Shown: in pieces, positions 35,287 through 47,300 of the stretch
Layout: each line of letters starts with the position of its first letter
Numbering within the stretch: position 1 is the stretch's first letter
Source: Babylonia areolata
Lineage: Eukaryota; Mollusca; Gastropoda; Neogastropoda; Buccinidae
Assembly (NCBI RefSeq): GCF_041734735.1
Contig: NC_134879.1
Span: 6,414,810-6,478,809 of the forward strand
Direction: 5' to 3'
Length of the DNA: 64,000 bases
Notes under the pieces: model-generated
Database searches by the model: none
Told to the model about the DNA's origin: nothing
Seen by the model: the letters and a program-made list of their open reading frames with translations, nothing else
Position numbers and translations under genes: made by a program

Positions 35287-38200
35287 TTTAAAGCAAATAG
35301 AGGAGGGCAACGCCTACTGGTTCGTATGGGGAGCCCTTGTAACTGAGATGGCAGTGTTAGCCGCGACAAAGGAAATCCCCTTGGAACCGTCAGCCCTGGT
35401 CATACGGAAATTCCTGAGGTAGAAGTTGATGAAGGGATTCTCAGACCGCCAGAAGGCTGCCTCCAAGACATGCTGCGTTGGCACTGAGTGCTGGAAAGCA
35501 GCCGAAGTAGCTATGGCCCGCACTTCGTGTGCTCTGGGATGAAGACAGCTGATATCCCTGTGTGCATGAGAGTAGGCTCTACGAATGACTTGGGAAACCC
35601 GGCGGGAAATGGTGCCTGCAGCGATGTCTTTCTTGTAATTCTCATTGAGGAAGATGAGAAGACGCCTCTGAGAAGAACGCCTATGGCGAGACCTATCCCA
35701 ATAATATTTGAGACACCGAACAGGGCAGAGGTGCCTATCCTCATCATCTTGGGCAAGAATATCAGACAAAGGTCTGACCCTCAGAGAGGGGGAAGGAACC
35801 TCAGGGTCTTGGTTCTTAGCAAGAAACTCTGGAAGGAACGAATAGTGATGGAGCCATCTCTGTGGAAGGCCAGATCTTGTGGCATTCCACTAAGACCATG
35901 CAGCTCACTTCTACGACTGCCTGTGGCCAGCCACAGAAGGAAAGTGGTCTTGAGGGTGCGGATGTCAAAAGGAATAGTCCCCAATGGTTGGAAGGGCTGT
36001 TTTCGAATGAAATCCAGCACCAGGAACGAGTCCCAGAGGGGCACTCTTCTGGGGTCTCTAGCTTCCTTCAGAGGGGCACCCCTAGCCCCCTCTCTGAGCA
36101 GGAAATCCGCTTCAAAGGCGGGACCACCTAGCTGTTTGCATTGTGGTACAGATGGCAGACCTGTACCCTCGCACAGAACTAGCAGACAGGATGAGAACCG
36201 AGGAGCAGAGAGCCAGAAAGTTGGCCAGCTGCATGCTCGTAGGGTTCGTAGGGGTAATGCCCTGAGCTGTACACCACCGCAACCATTTCTTCCAGCGAAA
36301 ATCATACAAAGTCTCCGTTCCCTGCCTCCTTGCTCTGGTGACTATGGAGAGGAGGTCAGAGGAGGCACACCCCTGGGTCAGCGCAGCCGACACAGAGGCC
36401 GACCGAGGGGTCGAGGACTTCAATGGTGATGCTGACAGTTCCGACCGCACAGCAGCCATGCGTGCTGGTGGAGCAGTTGAGGATTGGAATGAGGAGTGCC
36501 CGAGCGAGGCTGCCTCAGCAGATGAGATTTGGTTTCAAGTTCCAGGGGTGGAAACATGTGTCAGGGACTGAAGGTCCGGAAACCAGGTCTGGGCTGGCCA
36601 TTTCGGCGCAATGAGGATCAGCTGCGGGTGTTCCAATCTGTCTTTCCGTATCACCTTGGACAGAATTGGAAAGGGAGGAAACGCGGAGGCAATCAGACTG
36701 CTCCAGTCTAGAGAGAGAGCATCCACTGCCCACGCTTCTGAGTCAGCAACCGAAGAGACAGAAGTGGGAAGTCTCTTGTTGAACAAGGTCCACCATCGGC
36801 CGAAACCACTGTTCCCACACCCACTGAAGGCTGTCCTTGTCCAGGGTGCACTCTGTGCGTATGACACTCTTGGACCTGCTGAGAGCATCTGCCAAGATGT
36901 TGGTTTTTCCTGCTAAGTGTCTCGCTGAAAGTGCAATGCCCTTGCTGTGGCACTAACGGAGGAGAGCCTCAGTCCGCATGGAGAGGTCTGCCGAGTGCGC
37001 TCCCCCCCATTTGTTCACCTAACATGCGACTGTCGTCTTGTCCGTGAACAAGCGGATGGTCTTGCCAGTGGCCTCCCCCATGAAGTGCAGGAGAGCCCTG
37101 CGAACTGCCTCCAGTTCCAGAACATTGATGTGGCATAGGCGCTCCTCTGGGGACCAAGTCTCTGCTGCATGGAGTGAGTCCATGTGGGCTCCCCAGCCCA
37201 GGGAGGAGGCGTCTGTGAACAGTGCCACCTGAAGAGTAGGTGGGGCTATGGGCACCCCCTGTGTCCGAAGGGGGGTGATTAACCACTCTGATGTCACCTC
37301 GAGGAACCACTCGCCCAGACATATCTGGGTATCCCATGGCTGAGTGCTCTGGGACCGGCGTAACCTCAGTGCCCTCTGGAGAGGGCGCTTCAGAACCCTG
37401 TCCAGGGGAATGAGAGGTGCCGTGGACTCCATCATGCCCAAGAGGGAAGAAAGTGTCTGCGCTGTATCTTGGGAGGAGTGGCGCCAGTGGCTGAGGAAGC
37501 CTGCCAGACGGTCCCAGTGATCTGGCGCCAGAGAGACTATCATAGACCGCGTGTCGAATCTCATCCCTAAGAAGTCGAAGGACTGACGTGGGGACAGATC
37601 GCATATCTGCTGGTCCATGAGGAAGCCCAGTTGGGAGCAAAGGTCTAGAAGTCTGGCTGTATGACTCAGGCACAGGGCCTGCGACTGGGCCAGGATAAGC
37701 CAGTCGTCCAGGTACACACAGAGACAAATGGATTCCGAGCGGACGATGGACACCAATTCCCGCACCACCTTGGTAGACAGGAAAGGGGCAAGGGGCAGAC
37801 CAAATGGGAGGGCCGGGAACTGGAACCCCTTGTCCCTCCACACGAACCTCAGGTACCGGTGGGATGCCGAATGGATGAGTATATGAAAATAAGCATCTTC
37901 CAGATCGATAGAGGTAGGCCAATCACCTTGTTGGATGGTCTCCCGAATCTGTGCCTGTGTGTCCATCTTGAATTTGATTTTGGGGAGGAATTTGTTGAGG
38001 GGGGACGTCCAAAACTGGTCTCCACCCTCCCGAGACCTTTGGAATCACCAACAACCAGCCGTAAAAACCGGGGCCAGGGTCCGAGAGTTGAGATATAGCC
38101 CCATGAGGAGTGGGTGCGATATCTCTTTTTCTAGGACGCTCTCCTGCTCTGTCGAGCTGGGCACCTAAGGAGGAGGAGTGGATCTTAGAGGGGGGAGGTC

Positions 38201-41200
38201 CTCCACCCAAGACAGCATGTACCCCGACTCTAGCACCGACATAATCCCGTCGTTGAGTCCCAGAGCACACCACTGATGTGCATGCCGGGACAAGTTTCCT
38301 ACTTGGAGGGGCTGAACGACTGGCGGTGCTGAATCGGGGCCCAGTCATTGGGGGTGCTGCCTTCTGGCCTTGGGCATGGCTGATCGGCTTGGACGGACAT
38401 AAGGTGGTCTATTCCTCTGCCACTGATTCTGCACACGCTGCTTTGACTTAGGCGGCGTGGTATATGGAGGGGCCCTGGTGGCCGGTCTCTTCAATGGCAT
38501 AGAACCCTGGAGCCCATGAGAGGTGTGAGCCAAATATGAGGCCACCTCCCTGTTTGTCTCTGCCCTGTGGCTGACAAAATGGGGCGGGAACTGGCCGAAG
38601 AGGGAGTGCTGCTGTGCTGGGATGGACCGCAGGGCAGCCCTCTCCTCCACAGGAATGTTAGAGAGGCTGAGAATGGCATCACGCCGCGCTAGCACAGTAT
38701 TGAAGTGAAGGCTGGTAGCTGTGTCTGCAGCTGCCGTGAGACCAGATGCTACCCTATTGCCAAAAGCGTGTAACCTCTGGTCGGTGAAGAGGCCAGGCGG
38801 GACAGAGGAAGGAGATCCCGTGTCCTGATTAACCGGACACTGTTCCCACAGCTCATTGGCCCTGTGAAGGAACGCGTCAAAGGTGTACGCCGTGGAAACC
38901 TCGAGGAGGCAGCGGCAGGCCAATTTGTCCCACTCTGCTAACGTTTTAAAGGATAGGGTAGCTGAAGTGGGGAAGGTGGTGCGCTGTGAGACCAACATCC
39001 TGTCCTGTGCGGAGGGCTCTGCTCCGCTGTAGGCAGGGTGGTCCTGTGTGTACCAGGACCACACCCCTCCCTTGGAGGAATCTTTAAGGAACTTTCCCGG
39101 GGAAAAGGCGCCCGGGGCAGAGAGGGACTTCCTGCCTGGAGGAGGGATGGAAGCAGCACCCTTGACAATGCGGGCTGGCTTATTAAGCCATCCCTGCACC
39201 ATTTCTGGCACTCTGAGTCGCCTTGTGGCTCTGGAGCTAGAGTCACATGGTCAAGGGTAACAAAGTAGCCTGAGGGACTGATTCGGCATACGTGACCCTA
39301 TTGGGGAGGGTCAGTTCGAGCTCGGCAAAGTCCGAGTTTGGTTCAGGCTGGTCCCTAGGGAGGCGCAGGCTCAATCTGTCCCCCCTGGGATGTGGGCGAA
39401 GAGTGCTCATCTGCTTGTTCGTCCTCATCCGAAGACAGGGGCTCCCACTCTTGTTCGCAGTCCATCCCCTGCTGAGTGCCATCTCAAGTGGATGTACCCA
39501 CTGGGGCGTCCTGTGAGCTGTGGTCAGCCCAGCGGGATGAGCTGGGACGATCCCGGGCCGGGACCAAGGCCGCCACTGTTATGTCCTTGACACCTGAAGC
39601 GGGTGGGGAGCGTGTGGACCGTAGGTCCAACCATGCTTGGGATGGTGGGTGCCACACCTTTTCAGAGAGGGCGTCCCTGGATGCAAGAGGGACCCACGAG
39701 TGCTGTGTGGGGACAAACACCCACTCATCTCACTGTAGGACCGAGGGCTGGGCAGGTGGGAACTGCAGGCTCCGCCGGGCCGAGTAGGGCCCCTGAGCAG
39801 CCGTCGGTCCTGACAAGGAGGCCGTTGTGACCGTGGAGGTCACCTGTGGGTTGACAGAGGCCCGATTTGTGGACAGAGTGGCAGTATTGGTCGAGGAGCT
39901 CGACCTGACCGACAAGAAGTCGATCCCACTTGTCGGGGCTGTGTGTGTCACCTTGTGAGATGTGCTGGGTTGGGTCCGGTGGGGAGCGGACAAGGGGCTG
40001 GCCCTTGGTGCTCCCGGCAACCCAGCGTGCACTCTAGGTGCGCCCCAGTACGGGTAGAATGGGGGTAACCACCCGTGGGCACCAGCCATACTGTGACCCG
40101 AACCCCAAGGGTCACTGGTGTGTTGACCTCCATGAAGGGAACAACCTGGCCAAGTCGGAGGGAGGTCAGGTCCGACTTGGGTGTCAGTCCCGCCCAAAGA
40201 CGAGCGGGCTGACTGCCCGGAACCGCCTGACACGCGCGGGCCTCCCCCAGCAGGGGAGACCGGCCGGATAGTGGGAAGACCTGCAGAGCAGGTTGCCACG
40301 CGCCCCGAATCCCCTCCCGTGGGGAGACTGGGGTGGCTTGGCCCGGGGTGGGCAAAGTAGAGATCCCCCCCCGGAACCAAATTTTTCTCCCCCCCCAAAA
40401 GGAGGTGGGGGAGGGGGGTCGACAGAGAAGGGAGGAGGGGGAACAACAATGGGGCCCGTGAGGGCCGTCTCCGAGTGGGGACCCGGGTAATGGCCGGGCG
40501 TGGCCTCCCCTTGGGAGTCCGCGCCTAGCTGCGAGTCCCCACAGCCCGGAGAGGACTTGCCATTCCCCCTTCTCCCCGTCTCGCGCTGGGACACCTCGGG
40601 AGGCGACGCTCGTACCTCTTTTCCCCCGGTCCCCTTCATGACCGTTTTATTGGTACGAAAGTCGCCTCCGCGATCAGCGTCTAACGACGCATCGCCGCAG
40701 TCCATATTGGGAGGAATCATGAGCTCCGGGCCTGGGAGAGTCTCTTGCCGAGTCTCAATCCCAGCATCATGATCCCTGCCTTCGTGGTATGGCACACGAG
40801 GCATGGAACCCGCGCTTAGGCACCCAGCGAAAATCCGACCCCCAACAGAGAAAGGAAAGACAGGATCGACTTAGAGGCAGAAAAAAACGAACGAATCGAG
40901 GGTGCCGAGTCGAATCGAGTACACAGAATGTAAGAATACAATAAACACAATCCGCATGCAACAAAATAAGGCCAAAAGGATACGCTGAATAGCCGAAAAA
41001 AGCGTAATACGAGACAGAGCGTAAACCTGACAAGATGGCGTGGAGAGCCTTGGCCAAAGGAATGATTCAGCGCTTATAGTTTTTAGAGGCGTTTGATTGG
41101 CTGAGAGCGGGCGGGCCCGTCTTTTCACTGTTAGCCACGCGAAATTTGGCCAAGCAGAGCAAACCAATAGGCCTAGTTTGCATCAGTTTGACATGGTACA

Positions 41201-41218
41201 GTATATGACACCAAAAAG
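34940..41218 (-). mobile_element. DIRS-type tyrosine-recombinase retroelement
   Basis: A fossil or recent DIRS element with the family's full layout, coding on the minus strand. Terminal inverted repeats lie at about 34975-35110 and 41045-41185. An internal complementary region at about 35193-35286 is made of the reverse complements of both outer ends joined back to back, as in DIRS-1. Parts in order are a gag-like region (about 40.8-38.3 kb), reverse transcriptase and RNase H (about 38.0-37.0 kb) and a tyrosine recombinase (about 36.5-35.3 kb, with HEVRAIATS and a later FINFYL segment). No methyltransferase part was recognised. The structure looks nearly whole; the coding part lies in several blocks, some of which may reflect the frame overlap the family uses, with a few breaks at most. 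It sits between the RGS22-like and HIF genes. Confidence 0.82.
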
Positions 41219-43674
41219 AATATTCATTGCGTAAGGGTGGGTCTATTCATTGCAGGATGGTACATGACATGGGCAGTGTTTTCAGGATCAGCCTGTCAAC
41301 GTGAATCGCTACGTTTGTTTATGCGTGTGCTTGTGTGTATGTGTGTGGGGAGGGGAGGGGAGGCACACGTGTGCTTGTGTACGCACTGTGGTTTTGTGTG
41401 TGTGCGCATGCGTGCGTTTGTGTACATGCATGTATCGCCTGCTGTGAGTGTTTGCATACATAAGGGTTTTGTTCATGTGTGCGTATTTGTGAAGTTTGTG
41501 TTTGCCGAAGATGTCACTTTTGCACCCCAACACCATCTTCCCAATTTTAAGATCAGATTTTTGACAAACATCTTTTGGGAAACTTGATATGCAGAATGTT
41601 CACCTTTCAGCTGTTTTATCTTCTTTATCTCACTTGACTTTTGGCACGTGCTGAACATGAGAAAAGAGTTTGTGATAGTATGGATAAAAATGAATGAAGA
41701 ATCTCACTTGATTTCTGGAATGTTTGTGAAAACAAAAAATAAACCAAAGAATTGTGTACTGTAGTTTGGACACAAATGAGATTTATCTCACTTTATGAAT
41801 TCTTTCAAATCTGAATAATAAAAAAAAAAAATCATTATGTATGCTGTTTACTGGTTTTAAATGTCACTGGATGACAGTTAAAATAAAATAAAATAAATAC
41901 TGCATCACACTGTGCGTATTCATGTGTGTGGATATGAATGAGGCAGAGAGACACAGAGCTCAAGATGGTTCATTTTGTGTATTGGCTTAGGCCTTTTATG
42001 AAGGGGTTTATGAACATCAAGTTGTATAAACATCACACTTAAATACTTACGAACATCAAAATGCATAAACAAAAATGTAGCTAAAATGTTCTGTACCTCT
42101 TGTATGTGAGAAGAGCATCAGATGGAGTACACAGAGAAAGAGATCGACCGAATAAGAAGACGAAGAGAGAGAAAGACAGTGATAGAGATCTTCAAATCAG
42201 TATGTGATTTATGTTTAGTGTGAGCAGGTGTCTTTCCTGCAGAAGAGAGAGATAGCTGAAGAAAAGTATGAAAAGGATATGGATTTCAAAAGTATTCCTG
42301 TTTGTGTGCGCGCGTGTGTGTGTACATACATGTCTGGGGAAAGAGAGAGAGAAAAAAAGAAACTTAAGAAGACAAAATCAGTACACACACACACAGCCAC
42401 AAGGCACAGACACAACAGACACAGAAACAGTTTCGAAACCCATATCCTTTTCATACTTTCATTCATCTCTCTCTCTAGTAAAAAAAGAAAAAGAAAAAAA
42501 AAGATCACATGCTTCCAAAAAAAAAAAAAAAAAGACCAAACAGATCCCAGCATCTTCTACTTGTATTTTATTAACATCATGTACATATCTGCTTGCATGG
42601 AACAGAAGAATTACCTCCACTCTAGTGTTTGGAACCTGCCTTCTCAAGAGTTGAACAAAAAACAAAACAAAAAAACTGGCACAAGTAAAATATAATCATC
42701 ATCTTCATTCCATTTGTGTTATAAAGTCTTCATTAAAACCTGAATAAATCTGTAAAAATTAACACCAAAGAATATGTGTCAACATAAAAAGCACATATAT
42801 GTACACATCACTGAATGTTAACCCTTTATACACTATTAAAAAATGTATACAAAAAAAAATAACCCTCTGGAATACCTAAACCTTACAGACTGACAAAAAG
42901 ATCATTTTAAATTCGAAATTTGGTCACTGATTTCTGACTGCAGCCAATAATATTCACAGGGGATTTAATGTTGGTTTCTTATAGTCCGGCCAACCCCACA
43001 GGGCCATACCAGGTTGTCAGATAACACTTCTTTTTTTTTTCTTCACAGTGATCTCTCCAGATGCATGCTGAGTGTTGACAAGACAAAATGAAAGGCTGAT
43101 GAGCCCAGAGCCAGGTGTCTCAGGGTAAGTGCTTCATGTTGTGTTGCACTCAGTTCATATCCGATAGGCAAAATGGAAGGATGACAGAGGATCCACACAG
43201 GAACCAACCATCAGGGGCCATATTCAAGAGACCATCATAACTGCGGGTAAATGCGTACCTGTGGGTAATCTGCCTGAGGCAAGGCAAACTGCCTGAGGGT
43301 AAGCAATATCTGGTATTCAGGAACACAAGAGCCTACCCGCAGTCTTCTAACTCGAAGGCAATTTACCCTTACTACTTGCTAAGGGTGACTGCCCATGAAG
43401 CAGAGGTAAATACAGCTGATCCTTTTTTCAGCATTGTTTTTGTTGAGGGAAAACAGGCATGCTTTGCAGAGAACACGCGTTTTACTAAATCTCTCCACAA
43501 TGCTCTGAACTGTAGTGGGGTGAGAAGAGCAAGCACAGAAGGGAATCACCAGGATTTTTAATCATATATGATGGGTCAGCTGCCTGAGTGCACCATGTGT
43601 GTCTTCAATTTGAAGATAACCTTCCAAGATAAACTGTACCCACGGGTCCCTATCATGTCAAGGATAACTTGCCT
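41219..43674. other. Intergenic DNA between DIRS and the piggyBac derivative
   Basis: TG-rich at 41320-41480 and A/T runs at 42480-42535. The start near GGGGCCATATTCAAGAGACC (about 43215) and the sequence beyond 44338 (TTGTCTTGAATAC, inverse of ATTCAAGA) suggest an older TIR element into which the piggyBac derivative inserted. No gene. Confidence 0.4.
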
Positions 43675-44337
43675 TAACTAACTCGGGACGACAAGTTTTC
43701 TCCTTTGCTTTTCCCCACAGACGGCCCATTTGTAAGGGTTTGGAAAAAAAATTACAAAAAATACAAAATACAGAGTAAGAAAATGAAACCTTCAGAACTG
43801 GTTTATTACGTGTTGAGCTATTACATATAAAAAAAATCAAATTTCTCATCTATTTTTACAGTTTTGCCATATGTAGAAAATAATGCCAATTTTTCACCCC
43901 GAATCACCATACCCATGCTCGCTTTCTGCATTAAATTCACTTTCTTCGTCATCATCCACCTCTTCAATGCCCGACCCTTCAGTTTGTAGCATTTCAAGTA
44001 CTTCGGCAACACTAAAACGTTGCCGTCACTGCCTTGTTCGCTCCACAACATTTTGAGAAGAGCCCGCTTTGCTAACAGGCTGGCACGCGAGCAGACGACC
44101 AGTCAGTGACTTTGTCAGCGTGTGTGCGAGACGGGCCACACATGGCAGGCTGGCCAATCATACCATTTGATTGTGGAGTGACCCAGAATAGCGCACTCTG
44201 CTTGGCTAATCACAAAATCACGTGTACAGCGCGTGATGGATTTTTATTTCTTGAAAATGCTATTCCGTTCCGTCGTCTGAAACCGAATATATTTTATGTA
44301 GGAATGCTCACGCATTCCTTCGTCCAGAGAGAGTTAA
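43675..44337 (-). mobile_element. Non-autonomous piggyBac-type element with TTAA ends
   Basis: The element is bounded by TTAA at 43675-43678 and 44334-44337. Its ends match as inverted repeats: TTAACTAACTCGGGACGAC on the left, TTAACTCTCTCTGGACGAA on the right read inwards. Inside, next to the right end on the minus strand, a stretch reads RFSVAEVLEMLQTEGSG and then EEVDDDEESEF, like the acidic N-terminus of piggyBac transposases. It is an internally deleted derivative, 663 bp. Confidence 0.7.
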
Positions 44338-47300
44338 GGCAAATGAAGTTTGTCTTGAATACAGCTTCAGGAGTATGAATAATACCCTTGCACCCACACC
44401 ACTGTCACCATCCTTGCGAAATGAACAAGCATCTTAAAAGGAAACAATATATATGGAGAAAACAATTTTTGATAATCCATGCCAAATGGACTTCTGAGAA
44501 TAAAGTTCCAATCAGACCAGAAGAAACGCCTTATGTTGTTCACACAGATGATTTTGTTACCTTGTAATTATTTCATTCTGTTTTTTTTCTATTTCTACAG
44601 ATATATATAATTATTTCCTTTGTACTGATCTTAAAGATGCTTTTGTATGTGATGGAGGATGGAAATGGGAAACAGCCATGTGTGGGGGGGTAGTGTCAGG
44701 GCAAGAGCTACATCATAGGCCTTCAATTGTTCTCAAATGTGTCTGTGACCTTCACACACCTGTGCTCACCTGAAAGCTCCAGATCCGACAACCTAAACAG
44801 ATCCTGCAAGGTGCTGCTATTCTCTTCAGTTGTCTTCTTTTGGATTGCAGTAACTGTTAATTAAAGAACACTTGCAATGGCTTGGAGTTAAAAATCATTA
44901 TGGTAGGTCTTTTTTTCATTCTTTCTCCTCCATGTTTTGTTTTCTTCCTGTATTGGAATAAAATGATTGAGTTGAGTTCGGTTTGTTTGTTTTTTTGTTG
45001 TTGGTTTTTTGTTGTGTTTTTTTGTTGTTGTTGTTGTTTTCTTTTTCTTTTCTCCCCCTGAGTTGTTTTCTTTCCTTTCTTTTTGTTAGGAGAGGGGATG
45101 GAAAAGGAAGGACTTAACAAAATAAGAAATCAAATAATAAACAAGTCACGCTTATCAAGAAGATGTGTGCAGCTATACTTAAAGAGCACAGCAACAGTCT
45201 CCATCTTCTGAGTACACCATCATTAATTCAAATTCTCTCCCAGCTACTGGACTGGAGCAATTTAAACACAACAAACAAGCCTCTCCTCTAGGTTCCATCC
45301 AGTCTCTTTAGTTTTGATTCAATGCTGATGGTAGCTGCGTATGTGATTCAACAAAGCTGGATGGATAAAAGTCAACGACTTTACTCTCATACAATACCTG
45401 TCACAAAAAAAACAAAAAAACAACAACAAAAAAACACACACAAAAATCAGGTACGACAGGCATGAAAATTATCAATCGTACAAGGAAAGCCTGATTCCAC
45501 TGTACAATATAGTCATCCAAAGACTTCACAATATTCATTCATCATTCCAAAAATCTAACAACTGAATAACAAGGGTATCCACAACACCTCAGCTAAACCT
45601 CACCAATCAACCAAATTATGTAAGAAAATACTGAAAAACCCCAACTGCAAAATAACAAAGCCCATCTGCAACAAAAAATCAAAAAAGAAAACATATATAA
45701 CAATTTTCCTATCCCACTGTTTTTTCATGGAACAGGACCAGGATGGATCTTAAAAAATAAGAAAAAGAGATTATTAAAAAAAACAAAAAAACAACTCAAG
45801 TGTATGTCAGTGAATTTTTTTTTTTTTTTTTTAAAGGATAAACACATTAGTCAACACTTTGAAGCTCCCTTCCACCAATGGTCAAACAGACTGGTTTAAA
45901 TTCCATTGCAAATCAGGTTTCTGTCTTCAACATTTTTTTCTTTAAGTGGCAAAAGTGTTTTGTTAAAAATCCACAATGTTTTTAATTCTTGTGACAAACA
46001 GCAACCTAAAGAAGTGGACCAGATAAAATCATTAATCAGTTAACCTTGGACTCTTCATGACAGGTTTTTTGTTTGTTTGTTTGTTTTTAATCCCAGTTTT
46101 AAAAAAAATGGTTGACAAAACAGGATACTTCCCTGCATGAAGCCAGCCAGTTCCCTCCAATTTACACAGACACATTCACACACCTGAAGCCAAATTTACC
46201 ATCTTTCTGAACCATATTGCCACCTTACCAACGACCGCCCCCTCCCTTAGCCCCCCCCCCCTCCCACACCCCCCAACCCCTTTCTTTTTTTTTCTTCTTT
46301 TTTTTAAGTGAAACTGAAGCATCAAACAAAATCATGTTTGTCAAGCCTTGACACAATGCCCAAAACCTTGCAAGACAAGACAAAATAAAACAAACAAAAA
46401 AAGGTGAACACCTCCTAAGTGGCCAGTCCAGGCAACACTTTCCCATCTGTGATGACAAAATACTGATTAATATACAGATCAGATTACTCTGACGAAAAAT
46501 AGAAAAAGAGAAAACTTTGATCCATAAATATAATGAGGTGTACAAGTGATGGGTCATGGAGAGAAAAATAAACCCAGACAGATGCCAGACAGATGATAAA
46601 GGAATGAATAGATAAATAAAAAATAAATAAAATAAAACATATGGAAAACAATAAAAGATTCAAATCAAATAAAATAAACATACATAAACAGAAAGAAGAT
46701 GCATGTGCAGGTGAAAAGTGAATGTGAAGCAGGAGACTTTCCCAAGTCACCAAAAGACCAGATCAGCACAGTTGTTTGTTTTTATTTGTATGAAAATGAC
46801 TGTACAAATACCAAATAACTAAAAACATAAACTTCAACAAAAGAAGAGATACAAACAATGTCATCTATCTAAAAAAAAAATTTTTTTTAAATAAAAATTG
46901 CAAGGCACTATCATAAACTGCTCCTGAAAGAAAAAAAATCATATCAATGGCCAACAGGCAGATAAATCACCTGTGAAATACTGGTTGCTCTGTTTGCTGT
47001 TAAAAATCTGTCAGGAGCAGAAATATCCAGATTTTCGTGATTCCCCCCCCCCCCCCCCCCCCCCTAATTCTTTTGCTTCTGAACATCGCTAGTCTAACTT
47101 CTACACTCTTCAAACCCCATTACAGTCTGTCCAACCTTCCCATTGCCCTGTCCCCAAAATGGAGCAGTAGTGACTGCATCTATCTGCATAGTCCCTGCCC
47201 TGTGCTGCAGAATGGGCAGGCAACTCAACTATTTCAACATAAAAAGAATCATTCATGAACAGAGAGGATCTTAATTATGCAAACTTCAATAATAAATGGC

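Noticed and set aside
35488-36429. 313-codon plus-strand frame
   Set aside because: Antisense shadow of the recombinase part of the DIRS element. No recognisable domain.
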